From the NCBI RefSeq assembly GCF_002204185.1, contig NZ_MXPU01000003.1:248001-312000 (forward strand): a DNA stretch of 64,000 nt, given 5' to 3'. How positions within the stretch are numbered: the stretch's first letter is position 1; each line of letters opens with the position of its first letter. Position numbers and translations under genes: made by a program. Under the pieces are notes generated by a model. The model was not told where the DNA came from, made no database searches, and worked only from the letters and a program-made list of their open reading frames with translations. This DNA is from Rhizobium esperanzae (GTDB taxonomy: Bacteria; Pseudomonadota; Alphaproteobacteria; Rhizobiales; Rhizobiaceae). Of the stretch, positions 48,602 to 56,301 are shown piece after piece.

Positions 48602-48796
48602 TCAGAAGGCGTTGTTTTCCTGGCAAAGCGCCCGGTGGACCTCGGTCCAGAACAGCGCCAGCGGGGTGTCGCCGTTGCGTTCGGCAACAAGGGCGCGGAT
48701 CAACGCTTCGGAACCTGCCATGTCCTGCCAGCTGGATTTCAGGCCTTTGGCGGCCTGTCGGCATTCGGCAATCTCGAACGGTCTCTTGCTGTCCAT
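48602..48796 (-). CDS. Small hypothetical protein upstream of cinR
   Basis: A 64-residue protein (MDSKRPFEIAECRQAAKGL...WTEVHRALCQENNAF), mostly helical, no recognised domain. An AGGAGACCTCAT sequence before the ATG at 48796 is a good ribosome site, which is the main support. It is divergent from cinR. Confidence 0.6.
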   Translation of the reverse strand: MDSKRPFEIAECRQAAKGLKSSWQDMAGSEALIRALVAERNGDTPLALFWTEVHRALCQENNAF

Positions 48797-48912
48797 ATGA
48801 GGTCTCCTCATGAAGGCGCTAGCAGGCGGCGGCCGGATTGTCATTCCCCGCATATGTGGGGATGCCTTGTATTTATGACGGTCCTCGCGGTAGGATTGAG
48901 GGAACTGGGACA

Positions 48913-49644
48913 ATGGAAATGATCGAGAATACCTACAGCGACAAGTTCGAACCCGCTTTCGAACAGATCAAGGCTGCAACCAATGTGGATGCCGCCATTC
49001 GTATTCTCCAGGCGGAATATGGCCTCGATTTCGTGACCTACCATCTCGCCCAGACGATCGCGAGCAAGATCGATTCGCCCTTCGTGCGCACCACCTATCC
49101 GGATGCCTGGGTCTCCCGCTACCTCTTGAACAGCTATGTGAAGGTCGATCCGATCGTCAAGCAGGGTTTCGAGCGCCAGCTGCCCTTCGACTGGAGCGAA
49201 GTCGAGCCGACGCCGGAAGCCTATGCCATGCTGGTCGACGCCCAGAAGCACGGCATCGGCGGCAACGGCTATTCCATTCCCGTCGCCGACAAGGCGCAGC
49301 GCCGCGCGCTCTTGTCGCTGAACGCCCGCATACCGGTCGAGGAATGGGCCGAGCTTGTGCGCCGCTGCCGCAACGAATGGATCGAGATCGCCCATCTGAT
49401 CCACCGCAAGGCCGTCTACGAGCTGCATGGCGAGAATGATCCGGTGCCGACATTGTCGCCGCGCGAGATCGAGTGCCTGCACTGGACCGCGCTCGGCAAG
49501 GATTACAAGGATATCTCGGTGATATTGGGCATATCGGAGCACACGACGCGCGATTACCTGAAAACCGCCCGCTTCAAGCTCGGCTGCGCCACGATTTCGG
49601 CCGCCGCCTCGCGCGCCGTGCAGTTGCGCATCATCAATCCCTGA
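48913..49644 (+). CDS. cinR: LuxR-family quorum-sensing regulator CinR
   Basis: A 243-residue regulator with an N-terminal autoinducer-binding domain (about 15-165; conserved Trp/Asp residues in [20 protein letters not shown]) and a C-terminal LuxR HTH (about 178-240; [37 protein letters not shown]). It is recognisable as CinR of R. leguminosarum/R. etli, which activates cinI. The ATG at 48913 follows GGGAACTGGGACA; MIEN at 48919 is an alternative. It is followed after 213 bp by the synthase gene. Confidence 0.95.
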   Translation: MEMIENTYSDKFEPAFEQIKAATNVDAAIRILQAEYGLDFVTYHLAQTIASKIDSPFVRTTYPDAWVSRYLLNSYVKVDPIVKQGFERQLPFDWSEVEPTPEAYAMLVDAQKHGIGGNGYSIPVADKAQRRALLSLNARIPVEEWAELVRRCRNEWIEIAHLIHRKAVYELHGENDPVPTLSPREIECLHWTALGKDYKDISVILGISEHTTRDYLKTARFKLGCATISAAASRAVQLRIINP

Positions 49645-49767
49645 GAATCGGAATCGATTTTCCGAAAATACGACGTGTCGATTCAAAAGCCGAAGGAGCG
49701 CGATCTTCCCGGCTGCGCCTCGTCTTCGCCTGTCGCGACCCAATCCTCATACTTTTGGGCTAATCCC

Positions 49768-49793
49768 CCCATCTGAGGGGGCCCATCTGAGGG
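49768..49793 (+). promoter_or_regulatory. Tandem repeat in the cinI promoter, candidate CinR site
   Basis: CCCATCTGAGGG occurs twice, at 49768-49779 and 49782-49793, a 14-bp period; each copy is also a partial dyad (CCC/GGG ends). It lies 65 bp before the cinI ATG. Assignment to CinR is inference from position. Confidence 0.5.
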
Positions 49794-49857
49794 AATTTCC
49801 GATCCGGCCTGCCTGAACCATTCTGCTCTCCACGAACTGCAAACGCTGGAGGGCAAA

Positions 49858-50523
49858 ATGTTCGTTATCATTCAGGCACATGAGTATCAGAAACACGCCG
49901 CCGTACTCGAGCAGATGTTCCGCCTGCGCAAGAAGGTTTTCGCCGACCAGCTCGGCTGGGACGTTCCCGTCATCGGCCCCTACGAACGCGACGGCTACGA
50001 TTCGCTTTCTCCGGCCTACCTCGTCTGGTGCAACGACAGCCGCACGCGCCTTTATGGCGGCATGCGCCTCATGCCGACGACCGGTCCGACGCTTCTCTAC
50101 GACGTCTTCCGGGAGACCTTTCCGGCTGCCGCCGATCTCGTCGCCCCGGGCATCTGGGAAGGCACGCGCATGTGCATCGACGAGGAGGCGATCGCCAGGG
50201 ATTTCCCCAATATCGATGCCGGCCGCGCGTTCTCGATGATGCTGCTTGCGCTGTGCGAATGCGCGCTCGATCACGGCATCCATACGATGATTTCCAACTA
50301 CGAACCCTATCTCAAGCGCGTCTACAAACGCGCAGGCGCCGAAGTGGAAGAACTCGGCCGCGCGGACGGCTACGGCAAGTATCCCGTGTGCTGCGGCGCC
50401 TTCGAAGTGTCTGACCGCGTGCTGCGCAAGATGCGCGCCGCCCTCGGCCTGACCCAACCCCTTTATGTCAGACATGTTCCGGCCCGCTCGGTCGTGACCC
50501 AATTCCTGGAGATGGCAGCATGA
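49858..50523 (+). CDS. cinI: N-acyl-homoserine lactone synthase CinI
   Basis: A 221-residue LuxI-family synthase. The invariant residues are seen: Arg and Phe in MFRLRKKVFADQLGW near residue 20-33, Asp in the D-x-Y region, and Arg in GGMRLMPTTGPTLL near 69 and IWEGTRMCID near 100. CinI makes 3-hydroxy-C14:1-homoserine lactone in R. leguminosarum. It overlaps cinS by 4 bp, so the two are translationally coupled. Spacing to cinR leaves a full promoter. Confidence 0.96.
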   Translation: MFVIIQAHEYQKHAAVLEQMFRLRKKVFADQLGWDVPVIGPYERDGYDSLSPAYLVWCNDSRTRLYGGMRLMPTTGPTLLYDVFRETFPAAADLVAPGIWEGTRMCIDEEAIARDFPNIDAGRAFSMMLLALCECALDHGIHTMISNYEPYLKRVYKRAGAEVEELGRADGYGKYPVCCGAFEVSDRVLRKMRAALGLTQPLYVRHVPARSVVTQFLEMAA

Positions 50524-50711
50524 AACGCCTCGTTGAAACCGCAACACCGAAAGACATCACCGCCCTGGAGCGCCATGTCCTCGCATCCCGCGACATCGCC
50601 ACGCAGATAGGGGATCCCTTCCTCTCCTATCTGCTCTCGATGGCGCTGTTCACGATCTACGAAAAGAAGGCTCAGCATGAGAATGAGGCGCTGAAGAGCA
50701 GCTTCGGCTGA
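50520..50711 (+). CDS. cinS: CinS, small antirepressor of quorum sensing
   Basis: A 63-residue helical protein (MKRLVETATPKDITALERHV...SYLLSMALFTIYEKK). In R. leguminosarum, CinS is known to bind and relieve the repressor PraR, linking CinI to ExpR and downstream rhi/rai systems. Its ATG overlaps the cinI stop. Order and length match the known locus. No praR gene is seen in this window. Confidence 0.93.
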   Translation: MKRLVETATPKDITALERHVLASRDIATQIGDPFLSYLLSMALFTIYEKKAQHENEALKSSFG

Positions 50712-50764
50712 GGGCGCGGGCCCCCTCCGCCGCGCCTGAAGAGGGGCACGCCTCGCAGCGCCTC

Positions 50765-50806
50765 GCGCGCGGCCGCAAAACCTGTCCCCGTTTTGCGGCT
50801 GCGCGC
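50765..50806. terminator. Long GC-rich hairpin between cinS and the receiver gene
   Basis: A 17-bp stem (50765-50781 with 50790-50806) with one G-T pair and an 8-nt loop. It lies between convergent transcripts; the AAAAC/GTTTT part is near the loop, so it may be a bidirectional terminator or a palindromic repeat. Confidence 0.55.
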
Positions 50807-50843
50807 CCCGCTCACCTCGGGTCGCCAACGCATCAGGGACACA

Positions 50844-51212
50844 TCAAGCCATCAGTGAATCGATCGTCGCAATCAGCGTGTCGTGCAGATAAGGTTTGGG
50901 CAAGAAGGCGGCATTGGCAGGCAGCGCCAAGGGATCGAGCCGCACCATGCCTGAGGTGATGATGATGCCGATATTCGGCCGCATCGCCCTCACCCGCTTG
51001 GCAAGCTGGATCCCATCCATCGACCCGGCCATATTGACGTCTGTGAACAGGATATCGACGTCCTGCCGACCCTTCAGCACGACCAGCGCCTCATCCGCAT
51101 TCGCCGCCTCCAGCGCCACATGGCCGACATCCTCCAGCACATCGAGGATATTGAACCGGATCAGCGGCTCATCCTCCACGATGAGCACCACGGCACTGTT
51201 CGAAGCCACCAT
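50844..51212 (-). CDS. Single-domain response regulator (CheY-like receiver)
   Basis: A 122-residue protein that is only a receiver domain: acidic pair in VEDEPLI, phosphorylatable Asp in DILFTDVNMAG near residue 57, Thr/Ser in IIITSG and Lys in FLPKPYL near 107. There is no output domain, so it works by protein contact. No kinase is adjacent. The ATG at 51212 has AAGGGC upstream; a TTG at 51218 would add two residues. Confidence 0.9.
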   Translation of the reverse strand: MVASNSAVVLIVEDEPLIRFNILDVLEDVGHVALEAANADEALVVLKGRQDVDILFTDVNMAGSMDGIQLAKRVRAMRPNIGIIITSGMVRLDPLALPANAAFLPKPYLHDTLIATIDSLMA

Positions 51213-51411
51213 CTGCAATCGCCCTTTTCATGCGGAATCTGATTCGAATAAGTCTTTCCGCCATGCGAAGGTTCCAGTCCTTTTGCCCACGAAATACGCA
51301 TCATCCACAGATGTTGTCCTGCCCGCTTGTGGCTCCCTGCAATTTGGGCTAGAGCGAACCGATGCTGCGGGAACCATTGCCCTAGCATCCAGGTGCCGTC
51401 ACCGGCGCCAA

Positions 51412-51487
51412 GGGCCTGTAGCTCAATGGTTAGAGCCGGCGGCTCATAACCGCTTGGTTGGGGGTTCGAGTCCCTCCGGGCCCACCA
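51412..51487 (+). tRNA. tRNA-Ile2 (anticodon CAU)
   Basis: All four arms fold: acceptor GGGCCTG/CGGGCCC, D arm GCTC/GAGC, anticodon stem GGCGG/CCGCT around loop CTCATAA with anticodon CAT at 51445-51447, T arm GGGGG/CTCCC-type pairing around TTCGAGT, and encoded CCA. The G1-C72 start pairing and overall likeness to bacterial Ile2 indicate the tRNA whose wobble C is converted to lysidine to read AUA, not an initiator or elongator Met tRNA. An accessory islet begins right after its 3' end. Confidence 0.93.
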
Positions 51488-51657
51488 ATTCATCTATCTC
51501 GCCAACTACCCGGCAGCGTTTGAATTAAGCTGGACGATTCACGGCGGCCTCCGCCTAGCAAATAAACGTGTGGGATCGATTTCAGACTACTTGGTGGCGA
51601 ACGCGCAGATCGCTACACTAGACCTTCCGCTGACGAACTATATCCGCGAGGTCAACC

Positions 51658-52599
51658 TTGGCTATCACCGCCTTCATTTCCTACTCGCACGCCGACTCGA
51701 AGCATCTCGAAAGGCTTCACAAGCATATGGCCCAGCTTCTCAGAGACGAAGTCTTCGAGACGTGGACGGATCACGCCATCCTCGCCGGGTCGAAACTCGA
51801 CAACGAGGTCTTCACGGCCCTCCGGTCAAGCCAAGTCTTCATAGCACTCGTCAGCCCCGACTATCTAGCCTCTAACTATTGCTATGAGAGAGAATTCGAA
51901 GAGGCGCAGAAGCTCGAAGCGGCTGGAAAGCTGCACATTGTGCCCGTGATCGTTGAACCCTGCGACTGGCTATCTTCGCCCTTCAGTACGCGCATGGCGC
52001 TGCCAACGGATGGCAAGCCGATACCGGAGTGGACGAACGAAAATGTCGCGTATCTGAACGTCATCCAAGGGCTTCGAGCCGTCGCGACATCCACGTACAA
52101 AAAGACTTCGAATCCTCTTGGCGAGCGCGCTACACCGGAAGTGGGCGGTCGCCGCTTGAAGATCAAACAAGAATTCGACACCATCCAGCGGCGAGATTTC
52201 GCGGACGAGGCGTTCCGCGTCATTCGAGAGTATTTCAAGACGTCGTGTGAGGAACTAGATCAGGCCGAGGACCTCCGCGCCCGTTTTGAAAACATGGGCG
52301 ATAATTCATTCACATGCACTGTAGTCAATCGCGGCTACAAGGGCGGCCGAGACGCACACATCACTGTCCACAACAGCAAGGGCAGCCGCCATCACTTCGG
52401 CGACATCAATTACTCATGGCAATCTCATGGCGAATCCAACACGTCGAATGGCTCCGTTCAAGTTGATGCTGACGAGTACAACATGTTCCTGTCATTGAAC
52501 GAATTCATCAGCAACGACAAGAAGCGATACGATGCGAAGCAGGTAGCAGACGCTCTCTGGCTCGAGTTCACCAAACAGGCAGGAATTGAATATGACTGA
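51658..52599 (+). CDS. TIR-domain protein with novel C-terminal region
   Basis: A 313-residue protein. Residues 2-140 form a bacterial TIR domain: AITAFISYSHADSKHLERL (strand A), WTDHAILAGSKLDNEVFTALRSSQVFIALVSPDYLASNYCYEREFEEA with the probable catalytic Glu after YCY, and HIVPVIVEPCDW. About 160-313 matches no domain I know and ends with a short helical segment (DAKQVADALWLEFTKQA). TIR domains of bacterial immunity proteins cleave NAD. The TTG start is needed: the next ATG would remove strand A; GAGG precedes it. It overlaps the zinc-ribbon gene by 8 bp. Confidence 0.85.
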   Translation: MAITAFISYSHADSKHLERLHKHMAQLLRDEVFETWTDHAILAGSKLDNEVFTALRSSQVFIALVSPDYLASNYCYEREFEEAQKLEAAGKLHIVPVIVEPCDWLSSPFSTRMALPTDGKPIPEWTNENVAYLNVIQGLRAVATSTYKKTSNPLGERATPEVGGRRLKIKQEFDTIQRRDFADEAFRVIREYFKTSCEELDQAEDLRARFENMGDNSFTCTVVNRGYKGGRDAHITVHNSKGSRHHFGDINYSWQSHGESNTSNGSVQVDADEYNMFLSLNEFISNDKKRYDAKQVADALWLEFTKQAGIEYD

Positions 52600-52756
52600 G
52601 GTCAAGCGCTTCCAATGCCTCAACTGCGGGCATCGATTTGAAATCGATGTTTTGACCACTGAGGAGAAGAAAGAGGCGAAGCGGAAGGACGAACCTGTCT
52701 ATCCTGTCGCTTGCGCGCAATGCCGCAGGACGGATGTGAGGCCGGGTTGGGGTTAG
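52592..52756 (+). CDS. 54-residue zinc-ribbon protein overlapping the TIR gene
   Basis: A short frame from ATG 52592 to TAG 52756: MTEVKRFQCLNCGHRFEIDV... then a charged Glu/Lys helix and YPVACAQCRRTDVRPGWG. Two CxxC pairs (Cys 9/12 and 42/45) make a clear zinc ribbon. The 8-bp overlap with the TIR stop implies translational coupling. It could bind nucleic acid or act as partner or regulator of the TIR protein; function unknown. Confidence 0.75.
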   Translation: MTEVKRFQCLNCGHRFEIDVLTTEEKKEAKRKDEPVYPVACAQCRRTDVRPGWG

Positions 52757-52765
52757 ATACTCGGC

Positions 52766-53353
52766 TCAAGCCTCCCCGATATACTGAATGGACCGATTTC
52801 CCTTTGTGACGGCATCAAAGACTTCTAGACCGGATGCCGCCAACATATCGTTCCAGATGGCATTCATGTCGTCGAAAGCTTGGTCGAGGAAGTCCTTTGT
52901 GACATACTTCTCCCATGATGCCTGCTGGAAAGGAAGGGCTTCCAGTTCCTCGTGTGTGGTGATCAGCTCGTCTTCCTTGCGCGTAATGATCTCAGGTTTG
53001 CCGTGAGCGAGCTGATCCCGTAGCGCCTTGAGGTCTTTCACTGTCTTGTGGGGGCGTTTCCCGAAATCCACCTTCAAGCCCACATGCTTGGCGACGATCT
53101 TAATCTTGGCTTTGATCTGATCCCGTTCGTCCCACTTCGTCGGGGCAAGCTTCCATCCGAAGAAATTCACATGGGCCTCCATCGCGAAGGCGATTATGAT
53201 GAGGCATGCGGTCATCTCTAAGCCGACGCCTTCGCGGTCATCCTTCGCAAGCCGCTCCGCGATCCGCTGACGAAAATAGAAGGCCGTGTTGGCGAGATTA
53301 TTGTGCACGAAGATTTCTTGCTTGTGGTGCAGCTTCACCTTTATCTTGCGCAC
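52766..53353 (-). CDS. HEPN-like protein convergent with the TIR gene
   Basis: A 195-residue helical protein. Residues 44-70 form a hydrophobic helix (LEMTACLIIIAFAMEAHVNFFG), and LKALRDQLAHGKPE near residue 112 fits the R-x4-6-H motif of HEPN RNases. The family is used in toxin-antitoxin and anti-phage systems and also in non-catalytic helper proteins. The start is GTG after GGGGGGAT. It ends 9 bp from the zinc-ribbon stop on the other strand, suggesting a compact defence islet. Assignment rests on motif only. Confidence 0.6.
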   Translation of the reverse strand: MRKIKVKLHHKQEIFVHNNLANTAFYFRQRIAERLAKDDREGVGLEMTACLIIIAFAMEAHVNFFGWKLAPTKWDERDQIKAKIKIVAKHVGLKVDFGKRPHKTVKDLKALRDQLAHGKPEIITRKEDELITTHEELEALPFQQASWEKYVTKDFLDQAFDDMNAIWNDMLAASGLEVFDAVTKGNRSIQYIGEA

Positions 53354-53592
53354 GCGATCCCCCCGGTCTTCTGAAAGCGGTCATAGCATCCTTCGCCACC
53401 TTTATTGCGCCGCTGCGGGGAAGAAAATTGGATGAGTTGATCTTCCGCGGAATGATGGTTCAAACACCAGCGCTAGATCGTTGGTGGCGTCTGACCGAGC
53501 GCTTTTCAACCAGCTCCTGCCATCAGGCTATGAGATCGGGGGCCGATGCTACTGAGCAATCAGAGGATTTTGCTGACATTGCCATGGAATGC

Positions 53593-53615
53593 AAAAGCCC
53601 CTCATGGCGGGGCTT
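53593..53615 (-). terminator. Terminator of the outer-membrane protein gene
   Basis: AAGCCCC/GGGGCTT 7-bp stem with a 7-nt loop, followed on the minus strand by TT (four T in total with the stem). It lies 28 bp past the stop at 53643. The 290-bp gap 53354-53642 is otherwise empty. Confidence 0.7.
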
Positions 53616-53642
53616 CTTATCGCTGATCCAACTGAACACTTC

Positions 53643-54269
53643 TTAGAACTTCACGCCGATCCCGAACTTGAGTTCGTGCTGGTTGAGGTCGACATCAACA
53701 CCGAGAATGTCCTTCTCACCGAAGTCATTATACCGATACTCGCCGCGGGCGAAGATATTGTTGGTGATCGCAAAGTCGACGCCGGCGCCGACGGTGTAGC
53801 CGTTGAAGGTCTCCGTTTCCTTGTCTAGCCCCGGCAGGTCCACGTATCCACGCGTGGCGGTCCAACCAGCCGCGCCATAAAGCAGCGCTCTGTCAAAGGC
53901 ATAGCCGACACGACCACGAACAGCGCCAGCCCAATCGGTGCCGACATCCGCCCCCAGCGCTTCCTCTTCGTTCCAGTTGTATTCGAGGTTGCCCTCGATA
54001 CCGACAACGATATTGTTGTCGAACTGGAAATTGTAACCCGCAAATGCACCGAAAACGCCGCCGTTAAAATCCTGAGAATCGCTGGCGCCGCCGGCGCTGA
54101 AGTCACCGTTTAGCCAACTGGCGCCGCCATCGATGCCGAGATACGGGCCTGACCAGGTGAAAGCTGGCGCAGCCGCAACAGGTGCGGCCGGCACGTCCTG
54201 CACGGCATCCGCTGCAAATGCGCTCGTTGCGACAAGTGCTAGAAAAGTGGTGGCGATCGTGAGCTTCAT
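53643..54269 (-). CDS. Outer-membrane beta-barrel protein (Omp25/RopB-like)
   Basis: A 208-residue protein with a signal peptide (about residues 1-19, LVATSAFAAD) and a barrel of alternating strands: SGPYLGIDGGASW, GGVFGAFAGYNFQFDNNIVVGIEGNLEYNW, AVRGRVGYAFDRALLYGAAGW, and the terminal HELKFGIGVKF ending in Phe, which is the outer-membrane sorting signal. This matches the small surface porin-like family (Omp25/Omp31) abundant in Rhizobiales. Monocistronic. Confidence 0.92.
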   Translation of the reverse strand: MKLTIATTFLALVATSAFAADAVQDVPAAPVAAAPAFTWSGPYLGIDGGASWLNGDFSAGGASDSQDFNGGVFGAFAGYNFQFDNNIVVGIEGNLEYNWNEEEALGADVGTDWAGAVRGRVGYAFDRALLYGAAGWTATRGYVDLPGLDKETETFNGYTVGAGVDFAITNNIFARGEYRYNDFGEKDILGVDVDLNQHELKFGIGVKF

Positions 54270-54408
54270 GTTCGTGACCCCATGTCTTACAACACAACTG
54301 CAGGCTACAGCCTAACTCAACAAATAGCTGTAACGCCAAAGACACACTCGCAGAACCATACGGTAGAGAACATATCCGACGAAGCGGTCATGGCAAGTAT
54401 CGCACCTT

Positions 54409-54603
54409 CTAATAACTGCAAGACCGCCCATCGCCAGGTCTAAACCCATCGGCGCAGGCAGGGTTCAGGGGACGACTCTCCTGATAGTAACCGCCGCTGA
54501 TCGACGACGTCTGATCGACGCTTTCGGTCGACGTACAGGCCGAAATGATCGTCGAAAGGGTGATCAGCGTTCCGGTCGCGATAAAGGCGAAAAATCGGTT
54601 CAT
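54409..54603 (-). CDS. Small lipoprotein
   Basis: A 64-residue protein with a lipoprotein signal: hydrophobic ATGTLITLSTIISAC, with lipobox ISAC (Cys at about residue 23). The mature part is short (STESVDQTSSISGGYYQES...CADGFRPGDGRSCSY). Two further Cys may form a disulfide. The ATG at 54603 has GGAGAGCC upstream. The 140-bp gap to the outer-membrane gene has nothing else. Confidence 0.75.
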   Translation of the reverse strand: MNRFFAFIATGTLITLSTIISACTSTESVDQTSSISGGYYQESRPLNPACADGFRPGDGRSCSY

Positions 54604-54760
54604 CTGAGGCTCTCCTTCGGAGGGGCATGGCTTTGCCCCAAGCCGGCAATCTACCACGCCGCGGCGGGAAGCGGCGTTGATTCATGGCATTGGCTGCTCT
54701 TGCCGGCCTCTTGTAACGCTAAAGTGATCGCCTCTTCGCCCATGTTTTCAAGCCCATGCG

Positions 54761-54778
54761 CTGTCACATAACTGTCAT
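54761..54778 (+). promoter_or_regulatory. PHO box before the 47-residue gene
   Basis: CTGTCAC (54761-54767), ATAA, CTGTCAT (54772-54778) is a near-exact PhoB consensus (two CTGTCA units 11 bp apart). A -10-like TTATGG is at 54795-54800. The next gene on this strand starts at 54857, about 78 bp downstream. Confidence 0.75.
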
Positions 54779-54856
54779 GCAAAATTGCCCATTGTTATGG
54801 CAGCCTGCGCAAAATATATGCCGCCGGCTAACAAAAAAAAGAATGAGTGAACTGCC

Positions 54857-55000
54857 ATGAGCATACAGAAACTTTTCAACCGCAATCTCCTCACCCGTTT
54901 CGTCGCCGGTCTCGGTGCGGTTCCCCAGCGCATTCGCGAAGCCCGCGAAGAGCGCAAGCCCGCGATTCATCCCTCCTTCATGGATGATTTCGGCGCCTGA
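54857..55000 (+). CDS. 47-residue Arg-rich small protein, probable PhoB target
   Basis: ATG 54857 to TGA 55000: MSIQKLFNRNLLTRFVAGLGAVPQ..., with RIREAREERK as a charged helix and PSFMDDFGA at the end. It has amphipathic helices and no signal peptide. It is not clearly a DUF1127 protein. A PHO box lies just upstream. An inverted repeat (GCCGCCGCCGGCGGC, GCGGCGG) follows at 55008-55043 and may be a terminator. The 316-bp gap to the SIMPL gene has no other gene. Confidence 0.7.
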   Translation: MSIQKLFNRNLLTRFVAGLGAVPQRIREAREERKPAIHPSFMDDFGA

Positions 55001-55316
55001 CGCGCGGCAAGCCGCCGCCGGCGGCTCCTTCGAGCGGCGGCGGACAATTCTTTTCGGAACCAGATTCGATCGATCGGCCGGCCTTCGGCCCGCCCGCCGA
55101 TCCTGCCGAACTCGACATAGCCGAGTGTCGGATAAGGACGACGCTTTACTGTGGCCTCCGTCTGCCGCGGGCCTACTGGGGCCGGCGCAGCACCCTCTCC
55201 TCCCGCACCCTCACATTTTTCTCCCGATCCGCATCCGCCCCTTCCCTTCCGCCGCAATAGCTTCACAATCAACCGACAGAAAGCTGATCCGGGAAACGAC
55301 AACTAGGGAACGAAAC

Positions 55317-56057
55317 ATGGCGCCGATTCTGTCCAAGACACTTGTGATGACTGCTCTTTTGGCCCTGCCGCTCGGCAGTGCCGCACCCGCCTTGGCGCAG
55401 GAAGCAAAGCCGCGTGAGGCGGTGATTTCGGTAACGGGCGATGGCGAATCGGCCGTGGCGCCCGATATGGCCATCGTCAATCTCGCCGTCGTCAAGCAGG
55501 CGAAGACCGCCCGTGAAGCGCTCGACGAGAACAACAAGGCGATGAACGATGTGCTGAAGGCGCTGAAGGACGGCGGTATCGCCGAGCGCGATCTGCAGAC
55601 ATCAGGCTTCTCCATCCAGCCTCAGTATAATTATCCGCAGCCGGTCGACGGCCAGCAGCAGCAGCCGCAGCTGATCGGCTACCAGACGATCAACTCCGTC
55701 ACCGTGCGCCTGCGCGACCTTTCCAAGCTCGGCCAGGTGATCGACCAGTCCGTCACCCTCGGCATCAACCAGGGCGGCGACATCCAGTTCACCAACGACA
55801 AGCCGGAAGCGGCGTTCGAAGAGGCGCGCAAGAACGCCGTCGCCGAGGCCGTCAAGAAGGCGAAAACGCTGAGCGAAGCCGCAGGCGTCAAGCTCGGCCG
55901 CATCCTCGAGATCAACGAGAATGTGCCGCGCCCGCTGCCGCAGCCCGCTTATCGCGCCACGATGATGAAGGAAGCCGACGCAGCTGCCGTCCCCGTCCAG
56001 GGCGGCGAGAACAATTACACTGTCAGCGTCACCGTGACCTTCGCCATCGAGCAGTAA
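55317..56057 (+). CDS. SIMPL-domain protein (DUF541), periplasmic
   Basis: A 246-residue protein with a signal peptide (about 1-25, GSAAPALAQ) and the SIMPL/DUF541 fold: VISVTGDGESAVAPDMAIVNLAVVKQAKTAREAL, GFSIQPQYNYPQP and GYQTINSVTVRLRDLSKLGQVID. A homologue in Brucella (BP26) is a periplasmic protein that can form channel-like oligomers. The ATG at 55317 follows AGGGAACG; a longer open frame from 54915 lacks a signal peptide. The molecular role is unproven. Confidence 0.9.
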   Translation: MAPILSKTLVMTALLALPLGSAAPALAQEAKPREAVISVTGDGESAVAPDMAIVNLAVVKQAKTAREALDENNKAMNDVLKALKDGGIAERDLQTSGFSIQPQYNYPQPVDGQQQQPQLIGYQTINSVTVRLRDLSKLGQVIDQSVTLGINQGGDIQFTNDKPEAAFEEARKNAVAEAVKKAKTLSEAAGVKLGRILEINENVPRPLPQPAYRATMMKEADAAAVPVQGGENNYTVSVTVTFAIEQ

Positions 56058-56209
56058 ATGGAAGCGGCAGCGCGTCTTTTTGCGGGCGCGCGATAGGCCG
56101 CAGATCCGCGGCAGGTTGATGCTTGCGCGGTTCGCGCCGGTGCTGCCGAAGACCCCTCCCCACAAGGGGCGGGGCTTAGATGCCGCAAACTGCGCGCAAA
56201 GGAATCCCA

Positions 56210-56258
56210 CAAAAAAGAAAACCGCCCTTGCCGATCGGGGAGACTGGCAAAGGCGGTT
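56210..56258 (-). terminator. Terminator of the small secreted protein gene
   Basis: A 12-bp stem (56221-56232 with 56246-56257, one mismatch) followed on the minus strand by a T-rich run (TTTTCTTTTTT). Lies 40 bp past the stop codon at 56302. Confidence 0.85.
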
Positions 56259-56301
56259 CTGGTGGCCGCACCGGGGAGACGAGGCCGGTGTTCTGCAAAA
56301 A

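Noticed and set aside
47467-48690. 407-residue minus-strand frame over 47467-48690
   Set aside because: It crosses two repeat copies and the DUF2934 gene on the other strand, and has no domain or RBS; compositional artefact.
51475-53640. attL/attR pair flanking the TIR islet
   Set aside because: I looked for a second copy of the tRNA 3' end (TTCGAGTCCCTCCGGGCCCA) downstream to about 53640 and saw none, nor an integrase gene. Acquisition by tRNA-targeted integration is therefore unproven.
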